Source of the DNA: GCA-2746795 sp964643965
GTDB taxonomy: Bacteria; Chloroflexota; Anaerolineae; Promineifilales; Promineifilaceae
Direction of reading: 5' to 3'
NCBI GenBank assembly: GCA_964643965.1
Contig: CAZXVH010000031.1
Coordinates: forward strand, 1 to 42,897
DNA length: 42,897 nt
How positions within the stretch are numbered: position 1 is the stretch's first letter; each line of letters opens with the position of its first letter. The notes under the pieces were generated by a model. It was not told where the DNA came from, did no database searches, and was given only the letters and a program-made list of their open reading frames with translations. Shown piece after piece: positions 1 through 7,990 of the stretch. The translations under genes and the position numbers were made by a program.

Positions 1-2259
1 GAACAAACCTATCATATCACTGGCATGGATTGCGCCGACTGCGCCCGCAGCCTGGAAAAAGGGGTGGGCAAGCTGGATGGCATCGCCTCCTGCCAAATTA
101 GCTTCACCACTGAAACCTTGCGCGTTCAGGGAGACGCCGCGCCAGAAACCATCATCGCCCGTGTGCAAGAATTGGGCTATGATGTCGCCGATCCGGCCAA
201 TGCCCAGAGCGACCAACCGGCCGATTTGCCCCCCGCCAGCTTTTTGCGCTACATGTGGTGGCGACGTGATACCCGCGTCGCGCTGCTGGCCGTCCTCTTT
301 GTGCTGCCGGGGCTGATTTTTGATGAACTGCTGCCAGGACTGGGCATTGAAAGCCCCATTATTGCCATCCTCTCCATAATTGCCCTCGTCATCGCCGGCA
401 CGCCCATCTTCAAAAGCGCCTGGACGGCCGTTCGTATCAACCATGAAATCAACATCAACGTCCTCATGTCCATTGCCGCTGTGGGGGCGGTGCTAATTGG
501 GGCGTATACCGAGGCAGCCATGGTCATGGTGCTGTTTGTGCTGGCTGAAGCCATCGAAGGGTATACCGCCGACCGCGCTCGACAAAACATTCGCGGGCTA
601 ATGGCGCTGGCGCCCAACGAGGCCACCGTCATACGCGCCTGCATTGATTGCGCCGGCCATTTAGGCCAGGATGGTTACGAAGGCGGCCCTTGCCCATTTT
701 GCGGGTTAGAAGAACAGCGTGTGCCCATCACAGCGCTGCAAATTGGGGAGACAATTATTGTGAAACCGGGGGAGCGTGTGCCCATGGACGGCCGTTTACT
801 CTCCGGCCATTCTGCAGTCAACCAGGCGCCCATCACCGGGGAAAGCATCCCGGTGGAAAAAGCGCCCGGAGACGAGGTGTTCGCGGGCAGCATCAACGGC
901 CAGGGTACGCTAGAGATCGAGGTGACCCATCTGGCCGCCGACAATACCATCAGCCGTCTCATCAAAATGGTGGAAGAAGCGCAAGACAAACGCGCCCCCA
1001 CGCAACGCTTCGTCGATCAATTTGCCAAATATTACACGCCAGCGGTGGTGGCGGTGGCGGCGCTGGTCGCCATTATCCCCGTCGTCTTTTTTGACCAGGT
1101 GTTGGTGGATCCGGTGGATGCGACGGCCGGTTGGTTGTATCGAGCTTTGGCGCTGTTGGTGGTGGCCTGCCCGTGTGCCCTGGTCATTTCCACGCCGGTG
1201 AGCATCGTCAGCGCCATCAGCAATGGGGCGCGGAATGGGGTCATTTTCAAAGGCGGCGCTCATTTGGAAGAGTTAAGCCGCGTCAGAGCCGTTGCCTTCG
1301 ACAAAACGGGTACGCTGACGCAAGGTGAACCGGCGGTGGTGGCCGTGCAGTCAGCGTACTGTGATTTGTCTGCTGTTGAACTATGCGTTCACTGTGACGA
1401 GTTTTTGGCCCTGGCCAGCGCTGTAGAACGGCGCAGTGAACATCCCCTCGCTCAGGCGGTGGTGACCAAAGCGGAGGAACAAGGGGTAAACGGCCGTTAC
1501 GCAGCCGCCGACAATGTACAATCCTTAACGGGCAGAGGGGTGACAGGGCTGGTAAACGGCCGATCTGTCACCATCGGCAGCCATACCTTCTTTGACGACC
1601 ACGAGACCCACCAAATCCATCGCCAGGCATTGGCCGACGCCGACGCCCAGGGTCACACCACCATGCTCGTCAGCCAGGATGGGGAATACCAGGGCTATCT
1701 GGCCGTGGCCGACACCGTGCGCCCGTCGAGCAAACAAGCCATCGCCGAACTCAAACAACTGGGCATCAACCATCTCGTCATGCTCACCGGCGACAATGAG
1801 GCCACGGCACAAAAGGTGGGCGCAGAAGTGGGGGTGACGGAGATACGCGCCAACTGTTTACCAGAAGATAAGGTAACGGCCGTTACCCAATTACGCGCTC
1901 AATACGGCCATGTCGTCATGGTAGGGGATGGCATCAACGACGCCCCAGCCCTGGCCTCCGCCAACATCGGTATTGCCATCGGCTCTACCGCTCAAGCCAT
2001 GGAAACGGCCGACATCACCCTCATGCGTGACAGCCTGCTGCCGCTGCCCTTCGCCATCAAGCTGAGCCGCGCCGCCATGCGCATCATCTGGGTCAACGTG
2101 GCCCTGGCGCTTGGTCTTAAGTTTGCTTTCTTCCTACTAGTTCTGGTGGGACTGGGCACGATGTGGATGGCCGTTTTAGCCGATATGGGTGTGTCACTGC
2201 TGGTGACGCTTAACGGGATGCGGCTGCTACGCCACCCTAAAATGCAATCAGGCGGTTAG
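1..2259 (+). CDS. zntA: Zn/Cd/Pb-exporting P1B-type ATPase (5' partial)
   Basis: This is a heavy-metal efflux ATPase of the inner membrane. The frame is open back to base 1, so the true start lies outside the window; residues here count from the Met at 25. An HMA domain comes first (GMDCADC, its CxxC at residues 3-6). Further on are the actuator TGES (about 272), the membrane CPC (382-384) that binds metal, the phosphorylated Asp in DKTGT (426-430), the SEHPLA motif (471-476) and GDGINDAP (634-641). The last helix has DMG then N, as in the ZntA-type (P1B-2) subgroup, so Zn/Cd/Pb rather than Cu is expected. Two oddities are a CxxC-CxxC segment at 206-226 before the actuator domain and a Cys cluster at about 446-457 just after the phosphorylation site. 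The family call is firm; the exact metal is inferred. Confidence 0.93.
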   Translation, partial: EQTYHITGMDCADCARSLEKGVGKLDGIASCQISFTTETLRVQGDAAPETIIARVQELGYDVADPANAQSDQPADLPPASFLRYMWWRRDTRVALLAVLFVLPGLIFDELLPGLGIESPIIAILSIIALVIAGTPIFKSAWTAVRINHEININVLMSIAAVGAVLIGAYTEAAMVMVLFVLAEAIEGYTADRARQNIRGLMALAPNEATVIRACIDCAGHLGQDGYEGGPCPFCGLEEQRVPITALQIGETIIVKPGERVPMDGRLLSGHSAVNQAPITGESIPVEKAPGDEVFAGSINGQGTLEIEVTHLAADNTISRLIKMVEEAQDKRAPTQRFVDQFAKYYTPAVVAVAALVAIIPVVFFDQVLVDPVDATAGWLYRALALLVVACPCALVISTPVSIVSAISNGARNGVIFKGGAHLEELSRVRAVAFDKTGTLTQGEPAVVAVQSAYCDLSAVELCVHCDEFLALASAVERRSEHPLAQAVVTKAEEQGVNGRYAAADNVQSLTGRGVTGLVNGRSVTIGSHTFFDDHETHQIHRQALADADAQGHTTMLVSQDGEYQGYLAVADTVRPSSKQAIAELKQLGINHLVMLTGDNEATAQKVGAEVGVTEIRANCLPEDKVTAVTQLRAQYGHVVMVGDGINDAPALASANIGIAIGSTAQAMETADITLMRDSLLPLPFAIKLSRAAMRIIWVNVALALGLKFAFFLLVLVGLGTMWMAVLADMGVSLLVTLNGMRLLRHPKMQSGG

Positions 2260-2320
2260 AACGTGGCGAGATTGGTTCAATCTCCAAGATTCAGTAATTT
2301 AAAGTCTTAGAAGAAATGAA

Positions 2321-2385
2321 CCGCAGATTGCGCAGATTACGCAGATTAGACCTGAAAAATCTGTGTAATCTGCGTTAATCTGCGG
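2321..2385. repeat. Short-period inverted repeat array (CGCAGATTA type)
   Basis: Three tandem near-copies of a 9-base CGCAGATTA unit are followed by their inverted copies (TAATCTGCG), so the block can fold into a long imperfect hairpin. It lies downstream of the ATPase stop and may act as a transcription barrier between the convergent ATPase and expansin genes. The same unit recurs at 11253-11321 and inside the Hsp70-like gene at 16842-16870. Confidence 0.8.
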
Positions 2386-2442
2386 ATAAAAAAATGGTTT
2401 TTTAAACTACTGAGATTGAATCAATCTGAGAATAGGCGTGTG

Positions 2443-3192
2443 TTATGGCGGTGGAAACTGGCCGCTGCCGTTAATCTCCACACCAGGGTCAGAAAGGGGG
2501 ATGCCGCTGCTCACAATTTGATTGCCCAAAACATCCGTAACGCGGAAGGTGTAAGGACCAAGCCCCATGCCAGGATTATATTGCACAAAATAGTTGTAAT
2601 CCATGCGGGGAACTGTCACGTACCCATTACCGGATAAATATTCAAATTTGGCGATGGGGTTTCGATGGTTGCGCACCTGAACGGCCGTCCACCATTGATT
2701 TTTCTCCTTAAACTCAAAACGAATCGGCCCATCCATTTCCGGGCTGACAAGCTGCCAGGTAATGGGCACAAATCCCAGGGGAATATCGTCGATGCGGGCA
2801 AACGCTTCCCGGCTTAAATCGAGATGTCCCACAATGCAACCGGCGTCGGGGCATTTATCGACGATGCGCACCACCACGCTGCCTTTCCGCCCGGTGACGC
2901 GCACAAACGCGCCGCAAAAATCAGCCACGCCATATTCTACGTGGTTGATCGCGGCTACCATTAAATCATTGGGTGTAGCGGGAAAGAGGCAGTTGCCAGC
3001 GCCGGTGGCGTTGTAATAGGTCGCATTGCCCTGGTGGACGGGGCCAAACGACACCGTTCCACTTTTAACGATGAGGGGCAGATAGGCGCGGGGCTGCATG
3101 GTTTGGGCAACGGCCGTTTCCCCCCTCAGCGCCACACCCATCCCCACCAAACCTGATAACAGGAGCAACCATAGCATATACTTTGTTTTCAT
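2443..3192 (-). CDS. Secreted bacterial expansin-like protein
   Basis: This looks like a cell-wall-loosening expansin of the YoaJ/EXLX1 type: a double-psi beta-barrel followed by a carbohydrate-binding beta-sandwich. With the start at 3192 (249 aa) there is a Lys-rich N-terminus, a hydrophobic signal segment (about 6-22) and a YLPLIVK tract (37-43) common after signal peptides in Chloroflexota. GNATYY (55-60) opens the barrel, and Asp112 and the HLDLS motif (123-127) correspond to its conserved acidic positions. WW at 167-168 and the QVRNHRNPI and MDYNYF segments fit the second domain, where aromatic residues bind cellulose in known expansins. An ATG also exists at 3201, but the AAGGAG at 3203-3208 is one base from it and nine from the ATG at 3192, so the shorter form is preferred. 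Expansins act without hydrolysis; binding to plant, algal or bacterial wall is not decided here. Confidence 0.85.
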   Translation of the reverse strand: MKTKYMLWLLLLSGLVGMGVALRGETAVAQTMQPRAYLPLIVKSGTVSFGPVHQGNATYYNATGAGNCLFPATPNDLMVAAINHVEYGVADFCGAFVRVTGRKGSVVVRIVDKCPDAGCIVGHLDLSREAFARIDDIPLGFVPITWQLVSPEMDGPIRFEFKEKNQWWTAVQVRNHRNPIAKFEYLSGNGYVTVPRMDYNYFVQYNPGMGLGPYTFRVTDVLGNQIVSSGIPLSDPGVEINGSGQFPPP

Positions 3193-3330
3193 ACGATTCA
3201 TCTCCTTGCTAAAAAAATTTCCGCAAGGAGTTGAGCTGTAATGATGGCGGTGATGCCCTGCAAGCGGATGGGGCTATCCTACACCGAAGTAGTCAAGATT
3301 TCCAAATAAGTCCTCCGTTAGCAGCCTTGA

Positions 3331-3339
3331 TGTTATAAT
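3331..3339 (+). promoter_or_regulatory. Candidate extended -10 promoter
   Basis: A perfect TATAAT (3334-3339) is preceded by TG at the extended -10 position (TGTTATAAT). No good -35 is visible at the usual distance. It would start a transcript about 100 bases upstream of the truncated dehydrogenase gene. Confidence 0.4.
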
Positions 3340-3448
3340 CAGAGTCTCATTTTATACGCTCGATAAACAGAAGGCTGATGTGGATATTGGTGAATGATTC
3401 AGCTGCATCATTACAGATGAACAATGAAACTGACAAATTGAGAAATTG

Positions 3449-3901
3449 ATGAAAAGCATTGTGATTACAGGCAGCACCCGAGGCATTGGCTATGGCCTGG
3501 CAAACGAATTTTTGAAGCGCGGTTGTCAGGTGACGGTGAACGGCCGTTCTCGTCCCGGTATGAGTATTTATGGAACCAGCAAAGCGGCCGTCCGCTTCCT
3601 CAGCAAGTCCCTGACCAAAGAGACAGAAAATACGCCCGTCAAAGTCAGCGCTATCAGCCCGGGCATGGTTATCACGGAATTTATCACCGACCAATACCAG
3701 GAAGATCCCGAAGGGTTGATAGAAGCGCAAAGGGTGTTTAACATCCTGGGCGACAAAGTGGAGACGGTCACGCCCTGGCTGGTAGAGAAGCTGTTGAGCA
3801 ACGACAAATCAGGGGCGCTGTTTGAATGGTTGACGCCGTTTAAGGCCACCCTGCGTTTTCTCACCGCCCGTTTCCACAAGCGGGATTTATTTGTCGGCTA
3901 A
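3449..3901 (+). pseudogene. Short-chain dehydrogenase with internal deletion
   Basis: The protein (150 aa) is an SDR family member missing its middle. The N-terminal Rossmann motif TGSTRGIG (7-14) is present, but residue 34 is followed almost at once by the catalytic YGTSK (41-45). A normal SDR of about 250 aa has roughly 100 residues between them, including the NAG motif and the catalytic Ser. The reading frame is intact, so this is an in-frame deletion rather than a frameshift. The join falls at or beside an AACGGCCGTT palindrome (3539-3548) encoding Asn-Gly-Arg. Without the central strands and the Ser it is unlikely to be a working oxidoreductase. ATG at 3449 is preferred over the TTG three bases upstream. 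A small expressed protein with another role cannot be excluded. Confidence 0.75.
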
Positions 3902-3914
3902 TTCCTTCCTTACA

Positions 3915-4187
3915 ATGATCCGAAAATTGCTCAAAATCTTACTCTGGCTGCTGCTCGTTTTCCTCATGGTGACTGGCTTATTTGCTGCCTGGACCTGGTA
4001 TCAGGTCAACATCGGCCACTCGCTGGCTGCGGGCCAGGCTCAAACCGGTGAGGCGCTGGGCGGACTGGTCATTCCGCAAACGGCCGTTTTCTACGCCTTC
4101 TTGGCTGGCTTCTTCTTGTTGATCACTATCGTTTCTATCTGGATTACCTACCGCCTGGTCATGCTGCCAGCGGCAGACGACGCATGA
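3915..4187 (+). CDS. Small two-helix membrane protein
   Basis: This 90-residue protein has two hydrophobic segments, one near the N-terminus (about 6-22) and one near the C-terminus (about 54-75), joined by a polar loop rich in Gln, Gly and Ala. I do not recognise a family. The ATG at 3915 is chosen over a TTG at 3891 that overlaps the previous stop. Its stop overlaps the start of the following acetyltransferase (ATGA, 4184-4187), so the two are probably translationally coupled. An AACGGCCGTT at 4079-4088 falls in the sequence and encodes Thr-Ala-Val. Confidence 0.6.
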   Translation: MIRKLLKILLWLLLVFLMVTGLFAAWTWYQVNIGHSLAAGQAQTGEALGGLVIPQTAVFYAFLAGFFLLITIVSIWITYRLVMLPAADDA

Positions 4188-4666
4188 AACAGTTCATTCA
4201 ACCCTTAACAGAAGCCCACATTCGCGCTTTTATCGGCTGGCAGTACGACGAGCCATATGCCCTGTACAATATGAATCAGGAGAACGAAGCGGAACAGATC
4301 GCCTTTTTTAGCGATCCGGCCAACGGTTATTTTGCCATCGTCGCTGAAACGGGGGATTTGCTTGGCTTTTGCAACTTTGGCGCAGACGCCCAGGTTCCCG
4401 GCGGCGATTACACGGCCGAGGCCATCGACATCGGCATTGGTATGCGCCCCGATCTGACAGGAAAGGGGCGAGGCGCTGAGTATGCCGGAGCAGTTTTTGA
4501 ATTTGCTATCCAACAGTTTCCAAACAACCCTTTACGGGCTACCATTGCCGCCTTTAACAAACGAGCGCAAAAGGTGTGTATGCAGCATGGTTTTCAAGTG
4601 GTAGATAAATTTGAACGGCCGGGAGATGAACGGCCGTTTCTTATCATGATGCGAGAAGTGGCATGA
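4184..4666 (+). CDS. GNAT family N-acetyltransferase
   Basis: This is a 160-residue GNAT acetyltransferase of the RimJ/RimL-like group, moving an acetyl group from acetyl-CoA to an unknown amine. The cofactor loop is visible as DLTGKGRGAEYAG (about 94-106), matching the R/Q-x-x-G-x-G/A motif A. It is followed by the conserved LRATIAAFNKRAQKV segment and a C-terminal strand (HGFQVVDKF). It starts on the ATGA overlap with the small membrane protein. The C-terminal DERPFL is encoded across an AACGGCCGTT palindrome (4629-4638), here in the Arg-Pro frame. The substrate cannot be told from sequence. Confidence 0.85.
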   Translation: MKQFIQPLTEAHIRAFIGWQYDEPYALYNMNQENEAEQIAFFSDPANGYFAIVAETGDLLGFCNFGADAQVPGGDYTAEAIDIGIGMRPDLTGKGRGAEYAGAVFEFAIQQFPNNPLRATIAAFNKRAQKVCMQHGFQVVDKFERPGDERPFLIMMREVA

Positions 4667-4756
4667 ATTTTGCCATCATCTGGCGAATAAAATCGTTGCA
4701 GTTATCCAGAATTCACAGAGAAGGTACCGAGATCAATGATAAAACGGAGAAACGAT

Positions 4757-5569
4757 ATGTCCACACCACCTCCCACTGCCACCGTTTCCTTGCGCGAAGT
4801 GACCCGCGAAAATATGCACGACATTATGAAATTGAAGGTGACGGAAGCCCAAAACAAATTTATCGTGCCCAGTACCGTCTCGCTGGTGCAGGCACATTTT
4901 TACCTGGAGCAGTTCTGGTTCCGCGCCATTTATGCGGATGAAACCCCGGTTGGTTTTCTGATGCTCTCGGATGAGCCGCATAGACCACACTATTTTTTGT
5001 GGTATTTTTTGATTGCAGCGGAATATCAAAGTTTAGGCTTCGGCCGGCAGGCGATTCAACTGCTCATCAATCACGTGAAAACACGGCCGCAAGCCACCGA
5101 ATTGTTGGTCAGCTACGTGCCAGGCGAAGGCGGCCCTGGCGCCTTTTACCACAAACTGGGCTTCGTTGATACTGGCGAGGTGGAAGAGGGTGAAAACGTG
5201 GCTCGTTTGCCCCTGATCTATGCCAATGGCGAAGCGCCTGCCCCGGCTGTGGGCCGGCCGTTGACCCATGTGGTCTTGTTTAAGTTGAAGGATAACAGCG
5301 CGGAGAATGTGGAGAAAACGGCCGTTAAGCTCCAAACTCTGGCCGGCAATGTGCCCACCCTCAATCGCCTGGAGGTCGGCGTCAATGTCGTCCCGTCAGC
5401 CCGCGCCTACGACATCTCCCTCATCGCCCGCTTTGATGACCTGGCGGCCATGAACGCCTATCAAGCGCATCCCTTCCACCAGGAGGTATTGGCTTATATG
5501 AACACAGTAATGGAAACGGCCGTTGCCGTTGACTATGAATCAGAAAAGGAAAATCCCCATGAAAATTGA
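4757..5569 (+). CDS. GNAT acetyltransferase fused to a Dabb domain
   Basis: This 270-residue protein joins two domains. Residues about 10-160 are a GNAT fold resembling spermine/spermidine acetyltransferases, with SLGFGRQAIQLL as the acetyl-CoA loop and YHKLGFVDTGE near its end. Residues about 175-262 match the stress-responsive alpha/beta barrel (Dabb) fold: THVVLFKLKD at the start, LEVGVNV in the middle, AYQAHPFHQEVL at the end. Dabb domains usually dimerise and may bind small hydrophobic ligands. The ATG at 4757 is preferred because GGAG lies seven bases upstream; another ATG at 4736 lacks a site. The end overlaps the next gene's start. The pairing is not one I recognise as common. Confidence 0.8.
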   Translation: MSTPPPTATVSLREVTRENMHDIMKLKVTEAQNKFIVPSTVSLVQAHFYLEQFWFRAIYADETPVGFLMLSDEPHRPHYFLWYFLIAAEYQSLGFGRQAIQLLINHVKTRPQATELLVSYVPGEGGPGAFYHKLGFVDTGEVEEGENVARLPLIYANGEAPAPAVGRPLTHVVLFKLKDNSAENVEKTAVKLQTLAGNVPTLNRLEVGVNVVPSARAYDISLIARFDDLAAMNAYQAHPFHQEVLAYMNTVMETAVAVDYESEKENPHEN

Positions 5570-6413
5570 ATTTCTCGGTACAGGCGGCGCATTCACCACC
5601 CCACGAGCAGGCTGTTTTTGCGCCCTATGTGAAGAAGCGCGGCAAAAAGGCGTCCCTTACAGCCGCACCGGCCCCGGCGTCTACATTCATGACCTGAGCG
5701 TCCTCATCGACACCTCAGAGCAGATCAACTTTCAGTTGAACCGGGCGCGTCTCGGCCACATCAACGCCTGTTTCTACTCCCACTGGCATCCCGACCACAC
5801 CGCCGGCCGTCGCATTTGGGAGATGAACATCGACTGGCGCCATTGGCCGCGTCAAAACAATCCCACAGATATCTATTTGCCCGCGCAGGTTGCCGTCGAT
5901 TTTGAGCGCTTTCTAGGCTTGCAAGAAAACATGGAATATATGCAGCGTCAGGGCGCTTTGACATTGCACCCACTCGCTGAAGGGCAGTCAGTGACGCTGG
6001 GAAATTACACAGTCACGCCCTTTCCGGTGGCAGAAGCGTATGTTTACGCCTTCTTGTTTGAGGGCGAAGGCCAGCGGGTGCTGATCGCCCCGGATGAACT
6101 GGTCGGCTGGCAGCCGCCGGATTTTGTGCAAGGCGTGGATCTCGTTATTTTGCCTATGGGCATCGTGGAGTTTGATGTGTGGACGGGCGAACGGCGCATC
6201 CCGGCCGACCACCCCGTTTTGCAAACAGAAGCCACCTTCCGCCAGACGTTGGCCATGCTGCAACAGATGCAGCCCAAGCAGGCCATCATGACCCACCTGG
6301 AAGAGCCGGACAGCCTGGGTTACGACGATTATGTGCGCCTGGAGGTGAAGATGCAGGGGGAGGGGTATCCGCTGCGTTTTGCCTATGACACCCTGGTCGT
6401 CGAGGTGGAATGA
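5559..6413 (+). CDS. Metallo-beta-lactamase-fold hydrolase (PhnP-like)
   Basis: A 284-residue MBL-fold enzyme begins with the classic first strand and loop MKIEFLGTGGA. The zinc-binding SHWHPDH is at 74-80, and later ligands are probably the Asp in IAPDE and the His in IMTHLE. A Cys pair at 21 and 24 (CALC) near the N-terminus is reminiscent of PhnP-type phosphodiesterases, which have a structural zinc there. It probably cleaves a phosphodiester or similar small substrate. The ATG at 5559 follows a purine-rich AAAAGGAAA and overlaps the end of the GNAT-Dabb gene, so the two are likely co-translated. An upstream ATG at 5523 is less likely. Confidence 0.85.
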   Translation: MKIEFLGTGGAFTTPRAGCFCALCEEARQKGVPYSRTGPGVYIHDLSVLIDTSEQINFQLNRARLGHINACFYSHWHPDHTAGRRIWEMNIDWRHWPRQNNPTDIYLPAQVAVDFERFLGLQENMEYMQRQGALTLHPLAEGQSVTLGNYTVTPFPVAEAYVYAFLFEGEGQRVLIAPDELVGWQPPDFVQGVDLVILPMGIVEFDVWTGERRIPADHPVLQTEATFRQTLAMLQQMQPKQAIMTHLEEPDSLGYDDYVRLEVKMQGEGYPLRFAYDTLVVEVE

Positions 6414-6450
6414 GCATTCATACAAAGGGTTTAAAAAACGGGGCGACATA

Positions 6451-7182
6451 ATGAACGATTATATGTCTTTTATTTTTCCGGTAATGATCATAACCATCGT
6501 GGCCTTATCGCTGGGCGAGCTGCTGATCTCGGCCCTATGGCTGCCTGCTTATTTCCGCTATCGTCTTCCTCTCTTTCGCAAAGAATACCCGTTGACCACC
6601 ATGCCGGATGTGGCAGCAATAATCCCGGAACTGGAACAAAAATTAAAGCGATCTTTGGGACGGCCAGCGATTGTGTTTCGCGCTTTGAACGCCAATGAAA
6701 TTGCTTTCCGCAACAATTTTGGCTCCCGCAATGCTATGTCGGGCTTGATCCGTTTGCAGCCAGATCAAGGGCGGATGTGTATTTCGGGTCACTTGTACTG
6801 GTCTTTTTTTCTGCTGCCCCTCATCTTTTTGCTGGTGTTGTTCAGCTTTCCCGTGCCGGCTTTCTTTTTTGTGTTTTTAGCGGGAGGCTTTATGATCGGG
6901 TCTGCCATTCAACGGGTTCAGTATGGCAAAATTGCGCAGGTGATCGTGGAAACGGCCGTTTCCACCGACCCCTCCGCCTGGCAATCCCCCAAACCCGTTG
7001 AGCAAACCTACCAACCCCAAATCACCAAGTTCGACGCCACCCCTTATGACCCCGTTCTCTACGACCCCCAAAACAATAAACCGCAAACCGGTATAAGCAA
7101 TGTGGAACTTATTCTGCTCCTTGTGCTGGTGGTTTTGATTATCAGTGCCGGGGTAGTGGCGTTTCTGTTTTTCAGCGGCTAA
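6451..7182 (+). CDS. Membrane protein of unknown function
   Basis: This 243-residue protein has an N-terminal membrane helix (about 5-30) and a soluble stretch. A helical hairpin follows around residues 118-148, very rich in Phe and Leu. After it comes a Pro- and Gln-rich loop (KPVEQTYQPQ) and a C-terminal helix ending in FLFFSG. I do not recognise a family. The start at 6451 places the first helix at the N-terminus; an upstream ATG at 6379 lies inside the hydrolase gene. AACGGCCGTT at 6951-6960 encodes the TAV of ETAVSTD. It may be the last gene of the plus-strand run from 3449. Confidence 0.6.
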   Translation: MNDYMSFIFPVMIITIVALSLGELLISALWLPAYFRYRLPLFRKEYPLTTMPDVAAIIPELEQKLKRSLGRPAIVFRALNANEIAFRNNFGSRNAMSGLIRLQPDQGRMCISGHLYWSFFLLPLIFLLVLFSFPVPAFFFVFLAGGFMIGSAIQRVQYGKIAQVIVETAVSTDPSAWQSPKPVEQTYQPQITKFDATPYDPVLYDPQNNKPQTGISNVELILLLVLVVLIISAGVVAFLFFSG

Positions 7183-7215
7183 AATTGGGGAACATGGCTC
7201 GAAACACCTACGGAA

Positions 7216-7276
7216 GATTAAAGATTAAGGATTAAGGATTGGTCGAGCATCCTATCTTTAATCTTTAATCTTTGAT
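7216..7276. repeat. Heptad-type inverted repeat (GATTAAG/CTTTAAT)
   Basis: Tandem GATTAAG-like heptamers on the left are mirrored by ATCTTTA copies on the right, forming a long A/T-rich hairpin between two convergent genes. It could serve as a bidirectional transcription stop, though it lacks a clean T-run. Confidence 0.75.
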
Positions 7277-7293
7277 CGCTAATCCCAGAATTT

Positions 7294-7899
7294 CTACCCC
7301 TCTTGCTGCGCTTTCTCCGCCACCTCAACCAACACCTCATACGGCTGCGCCCCGCTGACCAGGTATTTGTTGTTGTAGACCAGGGCGGGCACACCACCCA
7401 GCCCATAAGCGTGAGCCTGATCCACATCAGCTTGCATCTCGGCCAGATAATGGGGCTTGTCCAGGGCGGCTAAAAAGGCGTCAGGGTCCAGGGAAACGGC
7501 CGTTGCTATTTCCCGCAGCACCGCTCTATCACTGATGTCCTTTGCTTCTTGCCAATATGCGCGGAAAACAGCGGCGTGATACGCTTCGCCCACACCTTGT
7601 TCTTCGGCAAACTTGGCCCCGATGAGCGCCGCACGGCTGTCCGTGCCAAATGGCCCCATATCTAAGGTTAGCCCATATTGCTCTTTGGCAGTGGCATATA
7701 GGCGCGGACGGCTGGCTTCAATGCGAGCCAGATATTCAGCCGGCATGGGCGGCGCCCCTGGCGGCCGCAGTTCAAAAGAACGCCATTGAATATTGACGTT
7801 ATGGGATTGTTTAAGCTTCTCCAAACTGGAGGAGACGAGGAAGCAGTATGGTCAGACGTAATCTGACCAAACGTCGAGGTAAACAGGGTTTGGGGTCAT
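7294..7899 (-). CDS. DsbA/FrnE-like oxidoreductase, probable selenoprotein (in-frame UGA)
   Basis: This is a thioredoxin-fold oxidoreductase of the DsbA/FrnE family, about 201 residues. Read from the ATG at 7899 (AAAGGA lies upstream at normal spacing), it starts MTPNPVYLDVWSDYV. A UGA follows at 7854-7852, and then PYCFLVSSS. Family members have SDYVCPYCFL here, so the UGA stands at the first Cys of the CPYC active site and would give UPYC if read as selenocysteine. Downstream the frame is intact with family features (WRSFELRPPGAPP, then GGVPALVYNNKYLVSGAQP with the cis-Pro). A small hairpin just after the UGA fits a bacterial SECIS. The alternative is a pseudogene, or a remnant starting at the TTG at 7824 and lacking the active site. 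No sel gene is visible in the window. Confidence 0.78.
7815..7844 (-). promoter_or_regulatory. Candidate bacterial SECIS hairpin
   Basis: In the mRNA the stem CUCC/GGAG (7831-7828 with 7822-7819) closes a five-base loop AGUUU whose second base is G. The loop begins 25 bases after the UGA. A weaker outer stem GCUU/AAGC encloses it, with an unpaired stretch on the 5' side. Distance, stem length and the G in the loop agree with the known loose bSECIS rules. The fit is by eye, with no energy calculation. Confidence 0.55.
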
Positions 7900-7929
7900 A
7901 ATATTCCTTTGTCTGAGAGTAGAGGATGG

Positions 7930-7975
7930 ACTAATTTCCAATCTCCAATCTCTAATTTCTAATTTCTAATCTCCA
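7930..7975. repeat. Heptad-type repeat array (CTAATCT type)
   Basis: Degenerate tandem heptamers of the CTAATCT/CCAATCT type fill the gap between cbiO and the DsbA-like gene. Copies of the same family, often inverted, lie at 8780-8841 and 27297-27356. Confidence 0.75.
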
Positions 7976-7990
7976 TAGATAAGGGCGAGT

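Noticed and set aside
4663..4941. Extra plus-strand reading frame overlapping the GNAT-Dabb gene
   Set aside because: It has no recognisable domain and is out of frame with a clear protein over most of its length.
7294..7824. Short form of the DsbA-like gene starting at TTG 7824
   Set aside because: It lacks the active-site motif and a ribosome site; reading through the UGA restores the full family N-terminus and a good start at 7899.
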